Source of the DNA: Amphritea sp.
GTDB taxonomy: Bacteria > Pseudomonadota > Gammaproteobacteria > Pseudomonadales > Balneatricaceae
DNA: 50,746 nt
NCBI RefSeq assembly: GCF_016744155.1
Contig: NZ_JADGEW010000029.1
Span: 1-50,746, forward strand
Direction: 5' to 3'
A program made the position numbers and the translations under genes. The notes beneath the pieces were generated by a model that was not told where the DNA came from, searched no databases, and worked only from the letters and a program-made list of their open reading frames with translations. This document shows, one piece after another, positions 1 through 8,821 of the stretch; position 1 is the stretch's first letter; every line of letters begins with the position of its first letter.

Positions 1-1
1 A

Positions 2-73
2 GCGAACTCCGCTCTTATTTTTGAAATTGAACTATTAGAAATTCTGCCTCACGAAAAGGCTGACCAAAAATGA
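2..73 (+). CDS. FKBP-type peptidyl-prolyl isomerase, C-terminal end (partial)
   Basis: An open frame enters from the left edge and ends at the TGA at 71-73. The last 23 codons read [20 protein letters not shown] and then DQK. The pattern NSxLxFxxELLEI is the final beta strand of FKBP-type prolyl isomerases, periplasmic or cytosolic folding helpers that isomerise X-Pro bonds. Only the tail is visible, so the subtype cannot be told. The stop overlaps the start of the next gene (ATGA, or TGATG if the second ATG is used), which points to co-transcription and translational coupling. Confidence 0.6.
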   Translation, partial: ANSALIFEIELLEILPHEKADQK

Positions 74-1368
74 TGGAACAACAGCAGTTTAATGCACAGT
101 TATTTGAATTTCTGGCGGATGCGCCTACACCATTTCATGCGGTTTATGAGATGCGTGGTTGGTTGCAACAAGCCGGCTATATTGAACTTGAAGAGCAAAA
201 CGCCTGGAATGTAAATCCGGGTGGTCGTTATTTTATTGTGCGCAATGAATCCTCAATTATTGCCTGGAATATGCCCGCGAACGCGGATCTGATTAGTTCA
301 GGCATGCGCATGGTCGGAGCTCATACCGATAGTCCCTGTTTGAAGGTTAAGCCAAATCCTGAAACCGTACGTCAGGGATGTCTGCGGTTGGGTGTTGAAG
401 TTTACGGTGGAGCGTTACTGAATCCCTGGTTTGACCGGGATCTCTCGCTGGCCGGACGGGTCAGTTATATTGGTTTAGACGGCGTTGTTAAAAGTGAGTT
501 AATAGACTTCACAAGACCTGTAGCCATTATCCCAAGTCTGGCGATTCACCTTGACCGTGAAGCGAATAAGGATAGAACTGTTAATCCGCAAAATGATATG
601 CCGCCGATCATGGCGCAGCTGCATGGAGACGGGAAAGCTGAGTTACGTCAGTTGTTAAAGAAAGAGCTGGCCACGCTGAACATCGATGATGTTGATGAAG
701 TGCTGGACTATGAACTGTTTTTCTATGATGTCCAGAAGCCTTCTTATATTGGTCTGGATAACGAGTTTTTTGCTTCAGCCCGTCTGGATAACCTGCTGAG
801 CTGTTTTATTGGTCTACAGGCTCTAATTGAATCAGATACTGATCAGGGCGCTTTGCTGGTCTGTAATGATCATGAAGAAGTGGGGAGTATGAGTGCTGCT
901 GGCGCTCAGGGGCCTATGTTGAAACAGCTACTGGAACGCTTACTGCCTGACCCGGAATCCCGTAGCCGAATGATCGCCAACTCGATGATGGTATCGGTAG
1001 ATAATGCCCACGCTGTGCATCCTAACTTTGCCGATAAGCATGATGGAAATCATGGTCCCCGGATGAACAGTGGTGCAGTAATAAAAACTAACGCCAATCA
1101 ACGTTATGCGTCTAACAGCGAGACCTCAGCGTTATTCCGCCACATAGCGCAACAGGAAGGGGTTACACTTCAGTCTTTCGTTGTGCGTAGTGATATGGCC
1201 TGCGGTAGTACGATAGGGCCGATTACCGCTGCTGAGATCGGGGTTAAAACCATTGATATTGGTGTGCCGCAGCTGGCTATGCATTCTATCCGTGAATTGG
1301 CAGGTAGTGATGACCCGGTTAATCTGGCGAAAGTGTTGTGTCGTTTCTATCAGCAGAGCAGTGTCTAA
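70..1368 (+). CDS. M18 family aminopeptidase
   Basis: This 432-residue protein is a full-length M18 (aspartyl aminopeptidase-like) metallopeptidase, a cytosolic dodecameric di-zinc enzyme that removes N-terminal residues from peptides. Visible motifs are the first metal histidine in [14 protein letters not shown], the bridging aspartate in SARLDNL, the catalytic glutamate pair in NDHEEVGS, and the C-terminal histidine in QLAMHSIRE. Two consecutive ATG codons (70 and 73) overlap the upstream FKBP stop and either could start translation. There is an AAAAGG stretch 10-13 bases upstream. The length matches the bacterial ApeB/PepC-like group. A terminator-like hairpin follows. Confidence 0.93.
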   Translation: MMEQQQFNAQLFEFLADAPTPFHAVYEMRGWLQQAGYIELEEQNAWNVNPGGRYFIVRNESSIIAWNMPANADLISSGMRMVGAHTDSPCLKVKPNPETVRQGCLRLGVEVYGGALLNPWFDRDLSLAGRVSYIGLDGVVKSELIDFTRPVAIIPSLAIHLDREANKDRTVNPQNDMPPIMAQLHGDGKAELRQLLKKELATLNIDDVDEVLDYELFFYDVQKPSYIGLDNEFFASARLDNLLSCFIGLQALIESDTDQGALLVCNDHEEVGSMSAAGAQGPMLKQLLERLLPDPESRSRMIANSMMVSVDNAHAVHPNFADKHDGNHGPRMNSGAVIKTNANQRYASNSETSALFRHIAQQEGVTLQSFVVRSDMACGSTIGPITAAEIGVKTIDIGVPQLAMHSIRELAGSDDPVNLAKVLCRFYQQSSV

Positions 1369-1410
1369 CGCTAATTTCTATCTGACTGCGTCTATACAGC
1401 GGTAAACTAG

Positions 1411-1443
1411 GACCGGGTTACAGAAATGTGCTCGGTCTTTTTA
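1411..1443 (+). terminator. Rho-independent terminator after the M18 aminopeptidase gene
   Basis: GACCGGG and CTCGGTC form a 7-bp stem with one G-T pair around a 13-base loop, followed directly by a run of T. It lies about 40 bases after the aminopeptidase stop codon on the same strand. Confidence 0.7.
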
Positions 1444-1794
1444 GTTGGATTCTTTGTTAATTTGTAGAAGCCCCCAGCACGAGATACCCATTTTTGTCTT
1501 TTAATTCACTTTGACGAAGGGCAGAGAAAAATAGAATCTTACGGGAGGTCTCCGGCTATTAAAAAGTTTCCCTGAAAGAACCACATTGTTCAAAGTGGCT
1601 ACCGAGCCATGTCAGGTGGAAGACTAAAATGTGCTATATCAGGTGGCGGGTGTGTCTTAGATCTTAGGATATCTAGTTCTACGATACGCTGTTTGTGCAG
1701 ATGAAGAGTAATGTGCCGGTGCTTACTTTGATGAAATATTTGATCTGATTCGTTAATCAATTCATTATGCTGCAAAATATTTAGAGAAATTCAG
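1444..1794. other. Non-coding gap before rluF
   Basis: About 350 bases without a convincing gene. Short open stretches exist on the minus strand but lack start codons and show no family resemblance. The last 60 bases are AT-rich and presumably contain the rluF promoter, although no clear -35/-10 pair could be chosen. Confidence 0.5.
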
Positions 1795-2664
1795 ATGTTG
1801 ACCCCCTCAGAGACCCGTTTAAACAAGTACATTAGCGAAAGTGGTATCTGTTCCCGAAGGGATGCGGATCGTTTTATTGAGCAGGGTAACGTGTTCGTTA
1901 ATGGAAAACGCGCGTCTATTGGCGATAAAGTCTCACCGGGCGATCTGGTCAAGGTTAATGGTCAGGCGATTGATCCAGAGGAAGCTGAAGATTTTGTCTT
2001 TATCGCCTTGAATAAACCGGTTGGGGTTGTCAGTACTACGGAAGGCAGCGAGCGCAACAATATTGTTGATTTTGTAAATCACAGCACCCGTGTTTTTCCA
2101 ATCGGCCGCTTGGATAAAGATTCACAGGGATTAATCTTTTTGACTAATAATGGTGACCTGGTCAATAAGATACTGCGTGCAGGAAATAAGCATGAAAAAG
2201 AGTATCTGGTTACCGTTAATAAGCCGATAACCGATGACTTTATTGCTGGCATGATTGCTGGTGTGCCGATGCTGGGTGTTGTTACCAAGAAATGTAAGAT
2301 CGTTAAAGAATCGCCTAAAGTATTCAGAATCACCCTGATTCAGGGCCTGAACCGCCAAATTCGTCGAATGTGCGAACACTTTAATTATGAGGTAACAAAG
2401 CTAGATAGGGTTCGCATTATGAATGTCGATCTCAAAGGTTTGCCCGTTGGCGAATGGCGTGATCTGACAGAAACTGAGATGCAGGTGATTTTAAAAGCCG
2501 CAGCGGGTTCCTCTTCTGAAGCGCCGGCTGATCGAAAAAAGGCGAAAACAGCCCCACGTAACCAGAAAAAGTCCAAAGCGAGCGATACGAGAGATAAGCC
2601 AAAACCGGGTGATAGTCCTAGAGGAAAATCTGGTCGTCCACCCAGAAAAGCCCGTAGGCGTTAA
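1795..2664 (+). CDS. rluF: 23S rRNA pseudouridine(2604) synthase RluF
   Basis: This 289-residue protein has an N-terminal S4 RNA-binding domain (about residues 7-65, with [20 protein letters not shown]) followed by an RsuA/RluF-type pseudouridine synthase domain. The catalytic aspartate lies in [18 protein letters not shown], and RQIRRMC is the conserved late motif. RluF converts U2604 (and U2605) of 23S rRNA to pseudouridine. The last 50 residues are a Lys/Arg/Pro-rich tail, as in E. coli RluF, which is about the same length. The start ATG has a modest AGAGAAA upstream. RluB/RluE are the closest alternatives, but the [15 protein letters not shown] segment fits RluF better. Confidence 0.88.
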   Translation: MLTPSETRLNKYISESGICSRRDADRFIEQGNVFVNGKRASIGDKVSPGDLVKVNGQAIDPEEAEDFVFIALNKPVGVVSTTEGSERNNIVDFVNHSTRVFPIGRLDKDSQGLIFLTNNGDLVNKILRAGNKHEKEYLVTVNKPITDDFIAGMIAGVPMLGVVTKKCKIVKESPKVFRITLIQGLNRQIRRMCEHFNYEVTKLDRVRIMNVDLKGLPVGEWRDLTETEMQVILKAAAGSSSEAPADRKKAKTAPRNQKKSKASDTRDKPKPGDSPRGKSGRPPRKARRR

Positions 2665-2693
2665 GCGTAATTCCTGTTTCTAGGATGGTTTTT

Positions 2694-2730
2694 GCTAGTT
2701 GGGATAAAAAACGTATCCCAGCCTACTAGC
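2694..2730. terminator. Hairpin between rluF and the XRE regulator gene
   Basis: TGGGATA and TATCCCA form a perfect 7-bp stem around AAAAACG. GCTAGT and ACTAGC flank it and can extend the pairing across a small bulge. It sits between two convergent genes and could end transcription from both sides, although there is no long T run. Confidence 0.45.
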
Positions 2731-2827
2731 TGAGGTGAATTCTGCTTAGGTTTAAAGTTAAAAATTAGGATGCGTTTGAGCCGCTAATTGCAGTGGTGAA
2801 AACCGCTCAATCAACATAAATTGATTG

Positions 2828-3436
2828 TTATTCACAGCTTCCCTGGTCGTAGTGTATTACGTTATGAAACACAGCAGGCGAGGTACTATTATTTCGGTAT
2901 CCATGGAGCTTGTCAGCAGTAAAGCGGACAGCTTCCCCCCTAGTCAGTTTAATCCACTCACCCTCCAGTAGTAATTCCATTTCACCGCATATGACGATGA
3001 TATGCTCTGTCGTCCCTTGCATATGCGGCTCTGATATCCGTTGATAGCCCGGTAAGAGGGTTAGTTCAAACATCTCAAAGCCAAACCGTTCGTCATAGGG
3101 AAAAATTGACGTAACAGGGGCGTTGTCGCTCTCCAAAGGTGTATGCCGCGTAGAAGTTACCCGTATAATAGTTTCATTATTGGGGTCAACTGGGGGTTCC
3201 AAAAAGCTGGAAAGTGATTTATGAAAACCAGTCGAAATTTTCCACATTGTCGATATAGTTGGACTGGACTCCCCCCGCTCGATCTGTCCTAACATCGCCT
3301 TACTTACCCCGGTTTCACTGGCAGCCCGATCAAGGCTCCAGCTTTTTTCCTGTCTCAGCTTCTTTAAGGTTGTTGCGAGATACTGATTCACTTCCTGCAC
3401 GGCTAATTCCAATAAGGGCTTTTTAATGGTTTTCAT
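2828..3436 (-). CDS. XRE-family regulator with C-terminal cupin domain
   Basis: This 202-residue protein has a helix-turn-helix domain (about residues 20-75, including ETGVSKAMLGQIERGESSPTI) and a small-ligand cupin domain (about 110-195, including HMQGTTEHIIVICGEMELLL). Such HTH-cupin proteins are usually local repressors or activators that sense a metabolite in the cupin barrel. It is transcribed divergently from a BenE-type transporter and two copies of an operator-like repeat lie between them, so it most likely controls that transporter and itself. The first operator copy begins only 4 bases upstream of the start codon and no Shine-Dalgarno sequence is visible, so translation may be leaderless or weak. 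Confidence 0.85.
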   Translation of the reverse strand: MKTIKKPLLELAVQEVNQYLATTLKKLRQEKSWSLDRAASETGVSKAMLGQIERGESSPTISTMWKISTGFHKSLSSFLEPPVDPNNETIIRVTSTRHTPLESDNAPVTSIFPYDERFGFEMFELTLLPGYQRISEPHMQGTTEHIIVICGEMELLLEGEWIKLTRGEAVRFTADKLHGYRNNSTSPAVFHNVIHYDQGSCE

Positions 3437-3439
3437 TGT

Positions 3440-3453
3440 GCGTTATAGCGCAC
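3440..3453. promoter_or_regulatory. Operator-like site 1 (probable cupin-XRE regulator site)
   Basis: The sequence GCGTTATAGCGCAC, flanked as TGTGCGTTATAGCGCACA, is a near-perfect dyad. It is repeated exactly 35 bases downstream. Its position against the regulator start suggests autoregulation. That it is the binding site of this regulator is inferred from placement. Confidence 0.6.
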
Positions 3454-3474
3454 AGTGATAGTCTTTCCTTTCGG

Positions 3475-3488
3475 GCGTTATAGCGCAC
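3475..3488. promoter_or_regulatory. Operator-like site 2 (probable cupin-XRE regulator site)
   Basis: This is an exact second copy of GCGTTATAGCGCAC, 35 bases from site 1 and about 30 bases upstream of the transporter start. A possible -10 (GATTATAGA) lies just after it, so occupancy would cover the transporter promoter. Confidence 0.6.
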
Positions 3489-3520
3489 GATCCGATTATA
3501 GAGTGTAAGAGGTTGTGGCA

Positions 3521-4714
3521 ATGGGATCAACGAGGGATCGACCAGGTATAAAGAGATTCTTTAGCTTGTCTCACTTTTCTGCAGGTTTTGTAGCGGTATT
3601 GGTTGGTTATACCAGTTCTGCTGTGATCATTTTTCAGGCTGCAGGCGCTGCCGGCGCCTCAGCAGCAGAGATTAGTTCTTGGCTATGGGCGCTGGGTATT
3701 GGCATGGCGCTCACCACTATAGGATTGTCACTATATTTCCGGGCACCGATTTTAACCGCTTGGTCGACACCGGGTGCAGCACTTTTAGTAACGGCGCTCT
3801 TAGGTATCCCTCTGAATGAAGCGATCGGTATTTTTATCTTCAGCTCTGGCTTGATTTTGTTCTGTGGTATTACGGGTTGGTTTGAAAAGGTAATGCACCA
3901 GATTCCCATGTCTTTAGCCGGTGCTATGTTGGCAGGTGTGTTGCTGCAATTTTCTATTGATCTGTTCAATATCCTTGAGTCGGAGTTGCTGTTAGTCGGT
4001 TTGATGTTGACCGCTTTTATTTTGGTTAAACTTGTATTGCCCAGGTATTGCATTCCCATTGTCTTGTTGACTGGGGCTGTAATGGCGTTGTTTCAGGGTC
4101 AGCTTCATATTGATACACTAAGCTTGGAACTTTCAATACCGATTTGGGTTACCCCTGCTTTCTCGCTACAAAACCTTATAGGCGTTGGTATCCCGCTGTT
4201 TATCATCACTCTGGCATCACAGAATGTGCCCGGTGTCGCTGTGCTGCGGGCTAATGGTTATGATACGCCGGTATCGCCATTGTTAACCTGGACTGGGCTG
4301 ACAGGCGTGCTACTTGCTCCCTTTGGGGGTTTCTCATTTAATCTTGCTGCGATTACAGCGGCAATCTGTATGGGCAAGGAAGCGGGAGAGGATCCCACTC
4401 AACGTTACTTTGCTGCGGTATGGGCAGGTTTCTTTTATCTGTTAACAGGGTTGTTTGGTTCGACGATAGCGGCTCTGTTTACCGCTTTCCCATCCGCGCT
4501 GGTCATGACGATTGCGGGACTGGCGTTAATGAGTACTATTGGCAATAGCTTAGCGGCGGCATTAGCCGATCCGGGTGAAAGGGAGGCTGCATTTATAACC
4601 TTCCTTGTGACCGCTTCAGATCTGAACCTGTTAGGGATTAGTAGTGCCTTTTGGGGGTTAAGTTTTGGTTTGATTCTGTACTTTCTGCAGAGCTCTACAA
4701 GAGAAAATTCCTGA
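3521..4714 (+). CDS. BenE-family benzoate/H+ symporter-like transporter
   Basis: About 397 residues with roughly 11-12 hydrophobic helices. The protein matches the BenE family of proton-coupled aromatic acid importers in the inner membrane, with typical segments such as SAVIIFQAAGAAG, AWSTPGAALL and APFGGFSFNLAAITAAICMG. I prefer the ATG at 3521 because the AAGAGG ribosome binding site ends 8 bases before it. A GTG at 3515 in the same frame is too close to that site. No benzoate-degradation genes are adjacent, so the true substrate is unproven. The neighbouring divergent HTH-cupin protein is the likely regulator. Confidence 0.87.
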   Translation: MGSTRDRPGIKRFFSLSHFSAGFVAVLVGYTSSAVIIFQAAGAAGASAAEISSWLWALGIGMALTTIGLSLYFRAPILTAWSTPGAALLVTALLGIPLNEAIGIFIFSSGLILFCGITGWFEKVMHQIPMSLAGAMLAGVLLQFSIDLFNILESELLLVGLMLTAFILVKLVLPRYCIPIVLLTGAVMALFQGQLHIDTLSLELSIPIWVTPAFSLQNLIGVGIPLFIITLASQNVPGVAVLRANGYDTPVSPLLTWTGLTGVLLAPFGGFSFNLAAITAAICMGKEAGEDPTQRYFAAVWAGFFYLLTGLFGSTIAALFTAFPSALVMTIAGLALMSTIGNSLAAALADPGEREAAFITFLVTASDLNLLGISSAFWGLSFGLILYFLQSSTRENS

Positions 4715-4819
4715 CAGATTAGACTTTTCCCATCTTAATCGTGACTTTTAGATGCAAATCCCCATTAGAGCAGTAAAAAATGCTAGAATGGAGTTTATTA
4801 CAAAAAGGGAGCTTTTTTC

Positions 4820-4996
4820 ATGGCAGTAAAGTCTAAAAAATCAGCGTCAAGCGAAACCCACGATTCCATAGCCGAACAGACAGCTGCTTTTCTTAAAGCT
4901 GGTGGTGAAATTCAGCAGATAAAGAAGGGTGTCTCTGGACAGGTTAATACCTCAGGTCCTCGCCAGATAGTTCTGGGAAAGCCCTCCGGTCGATAG
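4820..4996 (+). CDS. Small protein resembling the C-terminal part of SutA
   Basis: A 58-codon gene starts at an ATG preceded by AAGGGAGC. The product begins MAVKSKKSASSETHDSIAEQ and continues with TAAFLKAGGEIQQIKKGVSG. The FLxxGGxIQxI segment resembles the end of SutA, the small RNA-polymerase-binding protein of Pseudomonas, but the acidic N-terminal half of SutA is missing. It is rich in Lys and Ser and probably disordered at both ends. The strong ribosome binding site and codon use support a real gene. A transcription-related function is only a suggestion from the short match. Confidence 0.6.
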   Translation: MAVKSKKSASSETHDSIAEQTAAFLKAGGEIQQIKKGVSGQVNTSGPRQIVLGKPSGR

Positions 4997-5191
4997 TATC
5001 GTTTAAGCAGGTGGACCCAAACTGATTTGAAGCAAATTGGTTTTCGATAGTCTGGCTCATAATTTTTGCATTTTTACTCAGCACTTTTGTCTGCAGCTCA
5101 GGTGACAACCCTTGTTACCCCTGTTGTGTTATCCCTGGCAAACTATTTAGCAAACCAAATACTTTCAACACTATGATTGGATTTTATATTA

Positions 5192-5401
5192 ATGACGACC
5201 AAAGCATTTACACTGCAGAGGATATGTATCTTTGCAGGAAAGGAGTTCGACCCTGGCTCCGATGAGCAGGTAAACGAAGTTCTTCGCAATAAGTTCAATA
5301 TCTACCTTCCACAACGTCGCTCTTTGAACGAAGCTTTGGAAGCAGTGGCCAGTGACAGCGACATTATTGATTTGATTTTAGAATATCGTTTAATGCAGTA
5401 A
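5192..5401 (+). CDS. Conserved hypothetical small protein
   Basis: A 69-residue product beginning MTTKAFTLQRICIFAGKEFD and ending ILEYRLMQ. The in-frame TTG at 5177 is less likely than the ATG at 5192, although neither has a strong ribosome binding site. The mix of basic N-terminus and acidic Leu-rich C-terminus (RRSLNEALEAVASDSDIIDL) suggests a folded alpha/beta cytosolic protein. It has the look of a protein family conserved in pseudomonads and relatives, but I know no function for it. It is flanked by other small single genes, not an operon. Confidence 0.65.
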   Translation: MTTKAFTLQRICIFAGKEFDPGSDEQVNEVLRNKFNIYLPQRRSLNEALEAVASDSDIIDLILEYRLMQ

Positions 5402-5519
5402 TCGAATTAGCATAACTTCTCAGATGGGAATTATGGCGGATCGAGTCAGGTCCAGAAACATCTATATCTGTTCAGAGCTAATCCTTTATTAATTAAATAC
5501 TCTCTGTTCAGGTACTTAT

Positions 5520-5624
5520 ATGTATTATTTCAGCGCTATTGCTTTAATTATGTCTATTTCATTTATTGCGGGCTGCTCTCCTATCCCTGACCTTCCTGGT
5601 CCTTTGGGAATTCCTGGTTTGTAA
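5520..5624 (+). CDS. Tiny putative lipoprotein
   Basis: A 34-codon frame starting ATG TAT TAT encodes an N-terminal hydrophobic stretch ending in the lipobox IAGC (cysteine 19), then a 15-residue Pro/Gly-rich tail, SPIPDLPGPLGIPGL. The size and pattern resemble very small lipoproteins such as entericidins. The ribosome binding site (CAGG) is weak and no homology is claimed, so it may be spurious. The lipobox position is the main support. Confidence 0.4.
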   Translation: MYYFSAIALIMSISFIAGCSPIPDLPGPLGIPGL

Positions 5625-5706
5625 CTATTTAGCAAATTGAACAAAGTAGTTATTGTATTTACGTGGTAAGATCCTCTGCTTTTTTAAACCTGATTGAGAG
5701 TCTCAG

Positions 5707-6048
5707 ATGTCCGATAAGTTTTTCTTCAAAGGCCGGCAGGATGCTCGTCAAAGTCACATTGGTGGCGGCTATAATACTAAGGCGAGCCATAAAGCGGGCA
5801 CACAAAAATTTCCGTTGAGCCTGACTGTGACGGATGAAGCGCGCAAAAAAGAAGTGGAAACTTTGGTTGCAGAAGCAGGCCTTTATGCTGATATTGCGGT
5901 TGATAGCACTGAGGGTGCTGTTGAATCTATAGTGGGATTTGAGGCTTTGATAAACAAAGGTTCAACGGTGACCATAGAAAAGACACCAGCCAGAAATGAT
6001 CCATGCAGCTGTGGTAGTGGTAAGAAATATAAGAAGTGCTGCGGTTAG
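5707..6048 (+). CDS. PBPRA1643-family SEC-C metal-binding protein
   Basis: This 113-residue protein begins [20 protein letters not shown] and ends in a SEC-C zinc motif ([17 protein letters not shown]). The N-terminal sequence is characteristic of the small SWIM/SEC-C family named after PBPRA1643. The C-terminal CxCx8CC cluster binds zinc, as at the end of SecA. The function is unknown. Ribosome-associated or protein-handling roles have been guessed for SEC-C proteins. It stands alone upstream of the methyltransferase gene. Confidence 0.85.
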   Translation: MSDKFFFKGRQDARQSHIGGGYNTKASHKAGTQKFPLSLTVTDEARKKEVETLVAEAGLYADIAVDSTEGAVESIVGFEALINKGSTVTIEKTPARNDPCSCGSGKKYKKCCG

Positions 6049-6106
6049 TTTATTACTGTTTTGTTAAGATTATTCCGCTAACAATTATTCATAGAAGGGC
6101 TTTAGA

Positions 6107-6619
6107 GTGGAGAGCGAAGGTTCAGCTGCTATCGCATTGTGTAATCCCAAAAGCCCCTCAAATGTTGGCGCGGTGATGCGTGCTGCAGGCTGTTATGGTG
6201 CTACTGCGATCTATTATACGGGCACCCGATTTGAGCATGCGGCTAAGTATCATTTGGATACTAAAAACGTAAATCAAAAAATCCCCTTAACGTCCGTAGA
6301 GTCTTTTGTCGAGCTTGCTGATAAGCATCAAAAACTTGTGTGCGTAGAACTCGCAGAAGGTGCAATACCTCTGCCTGAGTTTAACCACCCTGATAATGCA
6401 CTTTACATTTTCGGTCCAGAGGACGGTTCTATCGAGCAATCTATTGTAAATATGGCTGATGCGGTTGTGTATGTTCCTACGGTAGGTTGTATGAATCTGG
6501 CTGCTACTGTCAATGTGCTGCTCTATGATCGAATGGCTAAACAGGAACAAGTTATTGACCATAGCGAACGGGTCAAAAAAAGTCGTGATGTGAATAATCG
6601 ACTGGTTTTTAAAAGGTAG
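6107..6619 (+). CDS. TrmH-family (SpoU) RNA 2'-O-methyltransferase
   Basis: This 170-residue protein starts at a GTG preceded by AGAAGGG with 8-base spacing. It has the SPOUT trefoil-knot motifs: NPKSPSNVGAVMRAAGCYGA (motif 1, RNA/catalytic Asn and Arg), LYIFGPEDGSI (motif 2) and VPTVGCMNLAATVNVLLYDR (motif 3, AdoMet knot). Such enzymes methylate the ribose of tRNA or rRNA. Compared with TrmH or RlmB it lacks N-terminal extensions and is a minimal catalytic domain, close in size to TrmL. The motif-3 residues TVGCMNLA differ from the usual PMxGxxxSLN pattern, so the exact target is uncertain. Confidence 0.82.
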   Translation: MESEGSAAIALCNPKSPSNVGAVMRAAGCYGATAIYYTGTRFEHAAKYHLDTKNVNQKIPLTSVESFVELADKHQKLVCVELAEGAIPLPEFNHPDNALYIFGPEDGSIEQSIVNMADAVVYVPTVGCMNLAATVNVLLYDRMAKQEQVIDHSERVKKSRDVNNRLVFKR

Positions 6620-6697
6620 ATAGGCTGTTAAAAGAGTTCTGGTTACGCACTATTTTTAGTTAGGTAATCCAGGTCACTGCTTGAATCAATAGCGGCA

Positions 6698-7030
6698 TCA
6701 AAATCCAGTGTCGAGTTTGCTACTGGCGCTCCAGATTACATCGCATTCTTCTATAATGGCAGCTTTTAATAACTGGATCATCGGAAAGGCCTGGTTGGCA
6801 AGGGCTATTGGTGGTTCATCGTTGTTAGTTACGCTGGTGGCTTCTGTAATCGACTGTTGTTTATCTCCTGCAATGCTTGTTTCCAGTTGAGTCAGTGCTG
6901 CGGGGATGTCTATTGCCAGTATGGCGCCGGGTATCTTATTACTCTTCCCCATCAAACCTAGTAGTTTTAATGCAGTGTCTTCAAACATTGTTATATTTGC
7001 GCAGGCTGAACATGAAAATGTAATCAGCAT
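6698..7030 (-). CDS. DUF1840 domain protein
   Basis: This 110-residue protein begins MLITFSCSACANITMFEDTA and continues LKLLGLMGKSNKIPGAI, the typical N-terminus of DUF1840. This is a small proteobacterial family of unknown function with conserved length. The ATG is preceded by AAAGGAG with 8-base spacing. It lies between the methyltransferase (convergent) and the HEPN-motif gene (same strand, about 90 bases away). Confidence 0.82.
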   Translation of the reverse strand: MLITFSCSACANITMFEDTALKLLGLMGKSNKIPGAILAIDIPAALTQLETSIAGDKQQSITEATSVTNNDEPPIALANQAFPMIQLLKAAIIEECDVIWSASSKLDTGF

Positions 7031-7121
7031 TATTAACTCCTTTAATGTTCATTTCTATTATTTAGCAGTGAAGAGACTGCCAGTGGGTATGGAGAAACCT
7101 GTTTTTGCATGTCATAGCCTG

Positions 7122-8438
7122 TTACTGAGCTATCGAAATGTAGAGGTCATCCAACTGATTATTAGATTCATCCTGTGTAGGACTCTTCTCAGTGTTAAGC
7201 TTTGTAGCAGGTATTTCGTTTAGCTTTGAATTGTTGACAGGTTTAATGGTTTTAGAGCTTTCGGATGTGCTGACTTTGTTGTTAAGACGCTGATTGTCCT
7301 CAAAGTCCTGATCTTTACATTTTTTACAAGCTTCAGAATTAATACGGTAGGTTTCACCGGTATTCAGTATCAGGTGCAGTGAGTTGATTCCGTTGAGTTC
7401 TTCTTGCCTCAGTACTATGCCCTGGTTATCAGTATGGTGAGTACACTCAGGGTTGTCTTCCGTGGGTTCTACTAGGTACCCGACCAGAGAGCTATTTTCA
7501 GAACCTGAGAACGCTTTAAATATTGCTTCACCAACAGCAAACCATCGGGCTAGCTCCAGAATATTTACAGCCTGGGCTGCCGGTTTATGTGCAATGTCGT
7601 TTCTAGCTTCACGGAGATTCACAAGCCAATAGGCAAAAATATTTGGCAGGCTAAGACCGGTATATTTTCTTGCGCAAGTGTAGAGAAGTTCAATGGCAGG
7701 GGTTTGCATGTTCTCTTTCATGTGTGAGTAGACTTCATCACTGTGCTTGCTGAGCCACCATTTTAGTGATGTTTCAATAGCGGTTGCCAATATCAAAATG
7801 GCAGATTGATATGAGCCTTCAATGAAGTTATCCCAGGCAATACTGTATAAAGCAAGATGGGGCTGAGTGTTGTCCTGATCTTTAAGGCTGTCGCCAATGC
7901 TTTTAATTTCATCAGTATTTAATAGTATTGGTCGGCGTTCAAATGAGACCGGCACAGGGATCGTAATGCCCTTTTCATATGCTTGCCTGGCCGGCTCATC
8001 GAGGTGATCGTAAAGCGGTTGTAATTGTGCCTTTTCTTCTTTTGAAAATTCCCAGTGGACTATTGGTAAACTATGGGAAGGATCAAAAAATATTTTCTCG
8101 AAACTGAGTGACTGTAGACGTATCCCTTTTGAAGTCTGACGAATGCTGTTATCAACTTTTACAGTAGCTTCCTGTATTTGAGTCAGAATACGTCGGATGG
8201 TTTGGTGTAGGTCGGGGGTTAAGCTCCGCCAATTGGGGATATGAGCTGGATTATTAAAGGTTAATGCGCGAACTAGATTTTGCTGTTCATTGTCGTCTAA
8301 TTCAGCCTCGGTTGAGATGGTTACACCGTCGAGATTAAACAAGACACTGTGCTGATCCCAATTAAACTTGGAATGCGAATGACTGTTAGAGAATAACAGC
8401 TGATTAGTGTATCTGATCCGTACACTAATTTTACTCAT
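7122..8438 (-). CDS. Hypothetical protein with HEPN-like RNDIAH motif
   Basis: The open frame extends further upstream, but MSKISVRIRYTNQ at 8438 is the better start because CTTAGG lies about 10 bases before it. The product is 438 residues with no signal peptide. Residues about 245-325 are helical and contain ILATAIETSLKWWLSKH and LREARNDIAHKP. The latter carries the R-x4-H motif seen in HEPN ribonuclease or nucleotidyl-transferase-binding folds. The final 60 residues are polar and low in complexity. I recognise no full-length family. A HEPN domain is an inference from one motif and the helical context. Confidence 0.7.
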   Translation of the reverse strand: MSKISVRIRYTNQLLFSNSHSHSKFNWDQHSVLFNLDGVTISTEAELDDNEQQNLVRALTFNNPAHIPNWRSLTPDLHQTIRRILTQIQEATVKVDNSIRQTSKGIRLQSLSFEKIFFDPSHSLPIVHWEFSKEEKAQLQPLYDHLDEPARQAYEKGITIPVPVSFERRPILLNTDEIKSIGDSLKDQDNTQPHLALYSIAWDNFIEGSYQSAILILATAIETSLKWWLSKHSDEVYSHMKENMQTPAIELLYTCARKYTGLSLPNIFAYWLVNLREARNDIAHKPAAQAVNILELARWFAVGEAIFKAFSGSENSSLVGYLVEPTEDNPECTHHTDNQGIVLRQEELNGINSLHLILNTGETYRINSEACKKCKDQDFEDNQRLNNKVSTSESSKTIKPVNNSKLNEIPATKLNTEKSPTQDESNNQLDDLYISIAQ

Positions 8439-8797
8439 GCATAGATACCTAAGGACGACTTGAAATTTAAAAAATGATGACAAATGATAAACCTGAATGG
8501 CTTTATCAATGGCATCATTCACCAAACCTAGCGTGCTTTAATATAACGAGCATACCTGTTGGGCAAGTCCAAATAAAGTGTGGGGGTATTAATTTTTCAA
8601 GTGGTTAGTTTTTTAAGGGAGTTGAAAGTGTTCAATGGCTGAATCCGTTATTTTGACTTACGGGATGTTTTTTACGATTGAACATCTGTGATGTTCACAC
8701 GAAAAGTAGTTAGGTTTTAATACGTGTCGTTGTAAAGGTTTGATTTTAAGGGGGTAGACTGTAGGTGTTTAAATGATTTTGTTCCTTAAAAGGCTTT

Positions 8798-8821
8798 CCC
8801 CACAACCGGGGAGTAATTATG
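8798..8821 (+). promoter_or_regulatory. Hairpin covering the ribosome binding site at the first modA start
   Basis: CCCC (8798-8801) can pair with GGGG (8808-8811), which is part of the GGGGAG ribosome binding site five bases before the ATG at 8819. It is a short stem and may merely tune translation. No ModE box or Moco riboswitch was recognised in the preceding 280 bases. Confidence 0.3.

Noticed and set aside
1444-1794. Possible transposase relic in the minus strand upstream of rluF
   Set aside because: Proline-rich translated pieces looked suggestive but no transposase motif could be identified.
7000-7223. 105-codon plus-strand frame between DUF1840 and the HEPN-motif gene
   Set aside because: It overlaps the ends of two better-supported minus-strand genes and has no ribosome binding site.
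8526-8818. ModE box or molybdenum-cofactor riboswitch upstream of modA
   Set aside because: No clear palindromic ModE site and no conserved riboswitch stems could be found by eye.
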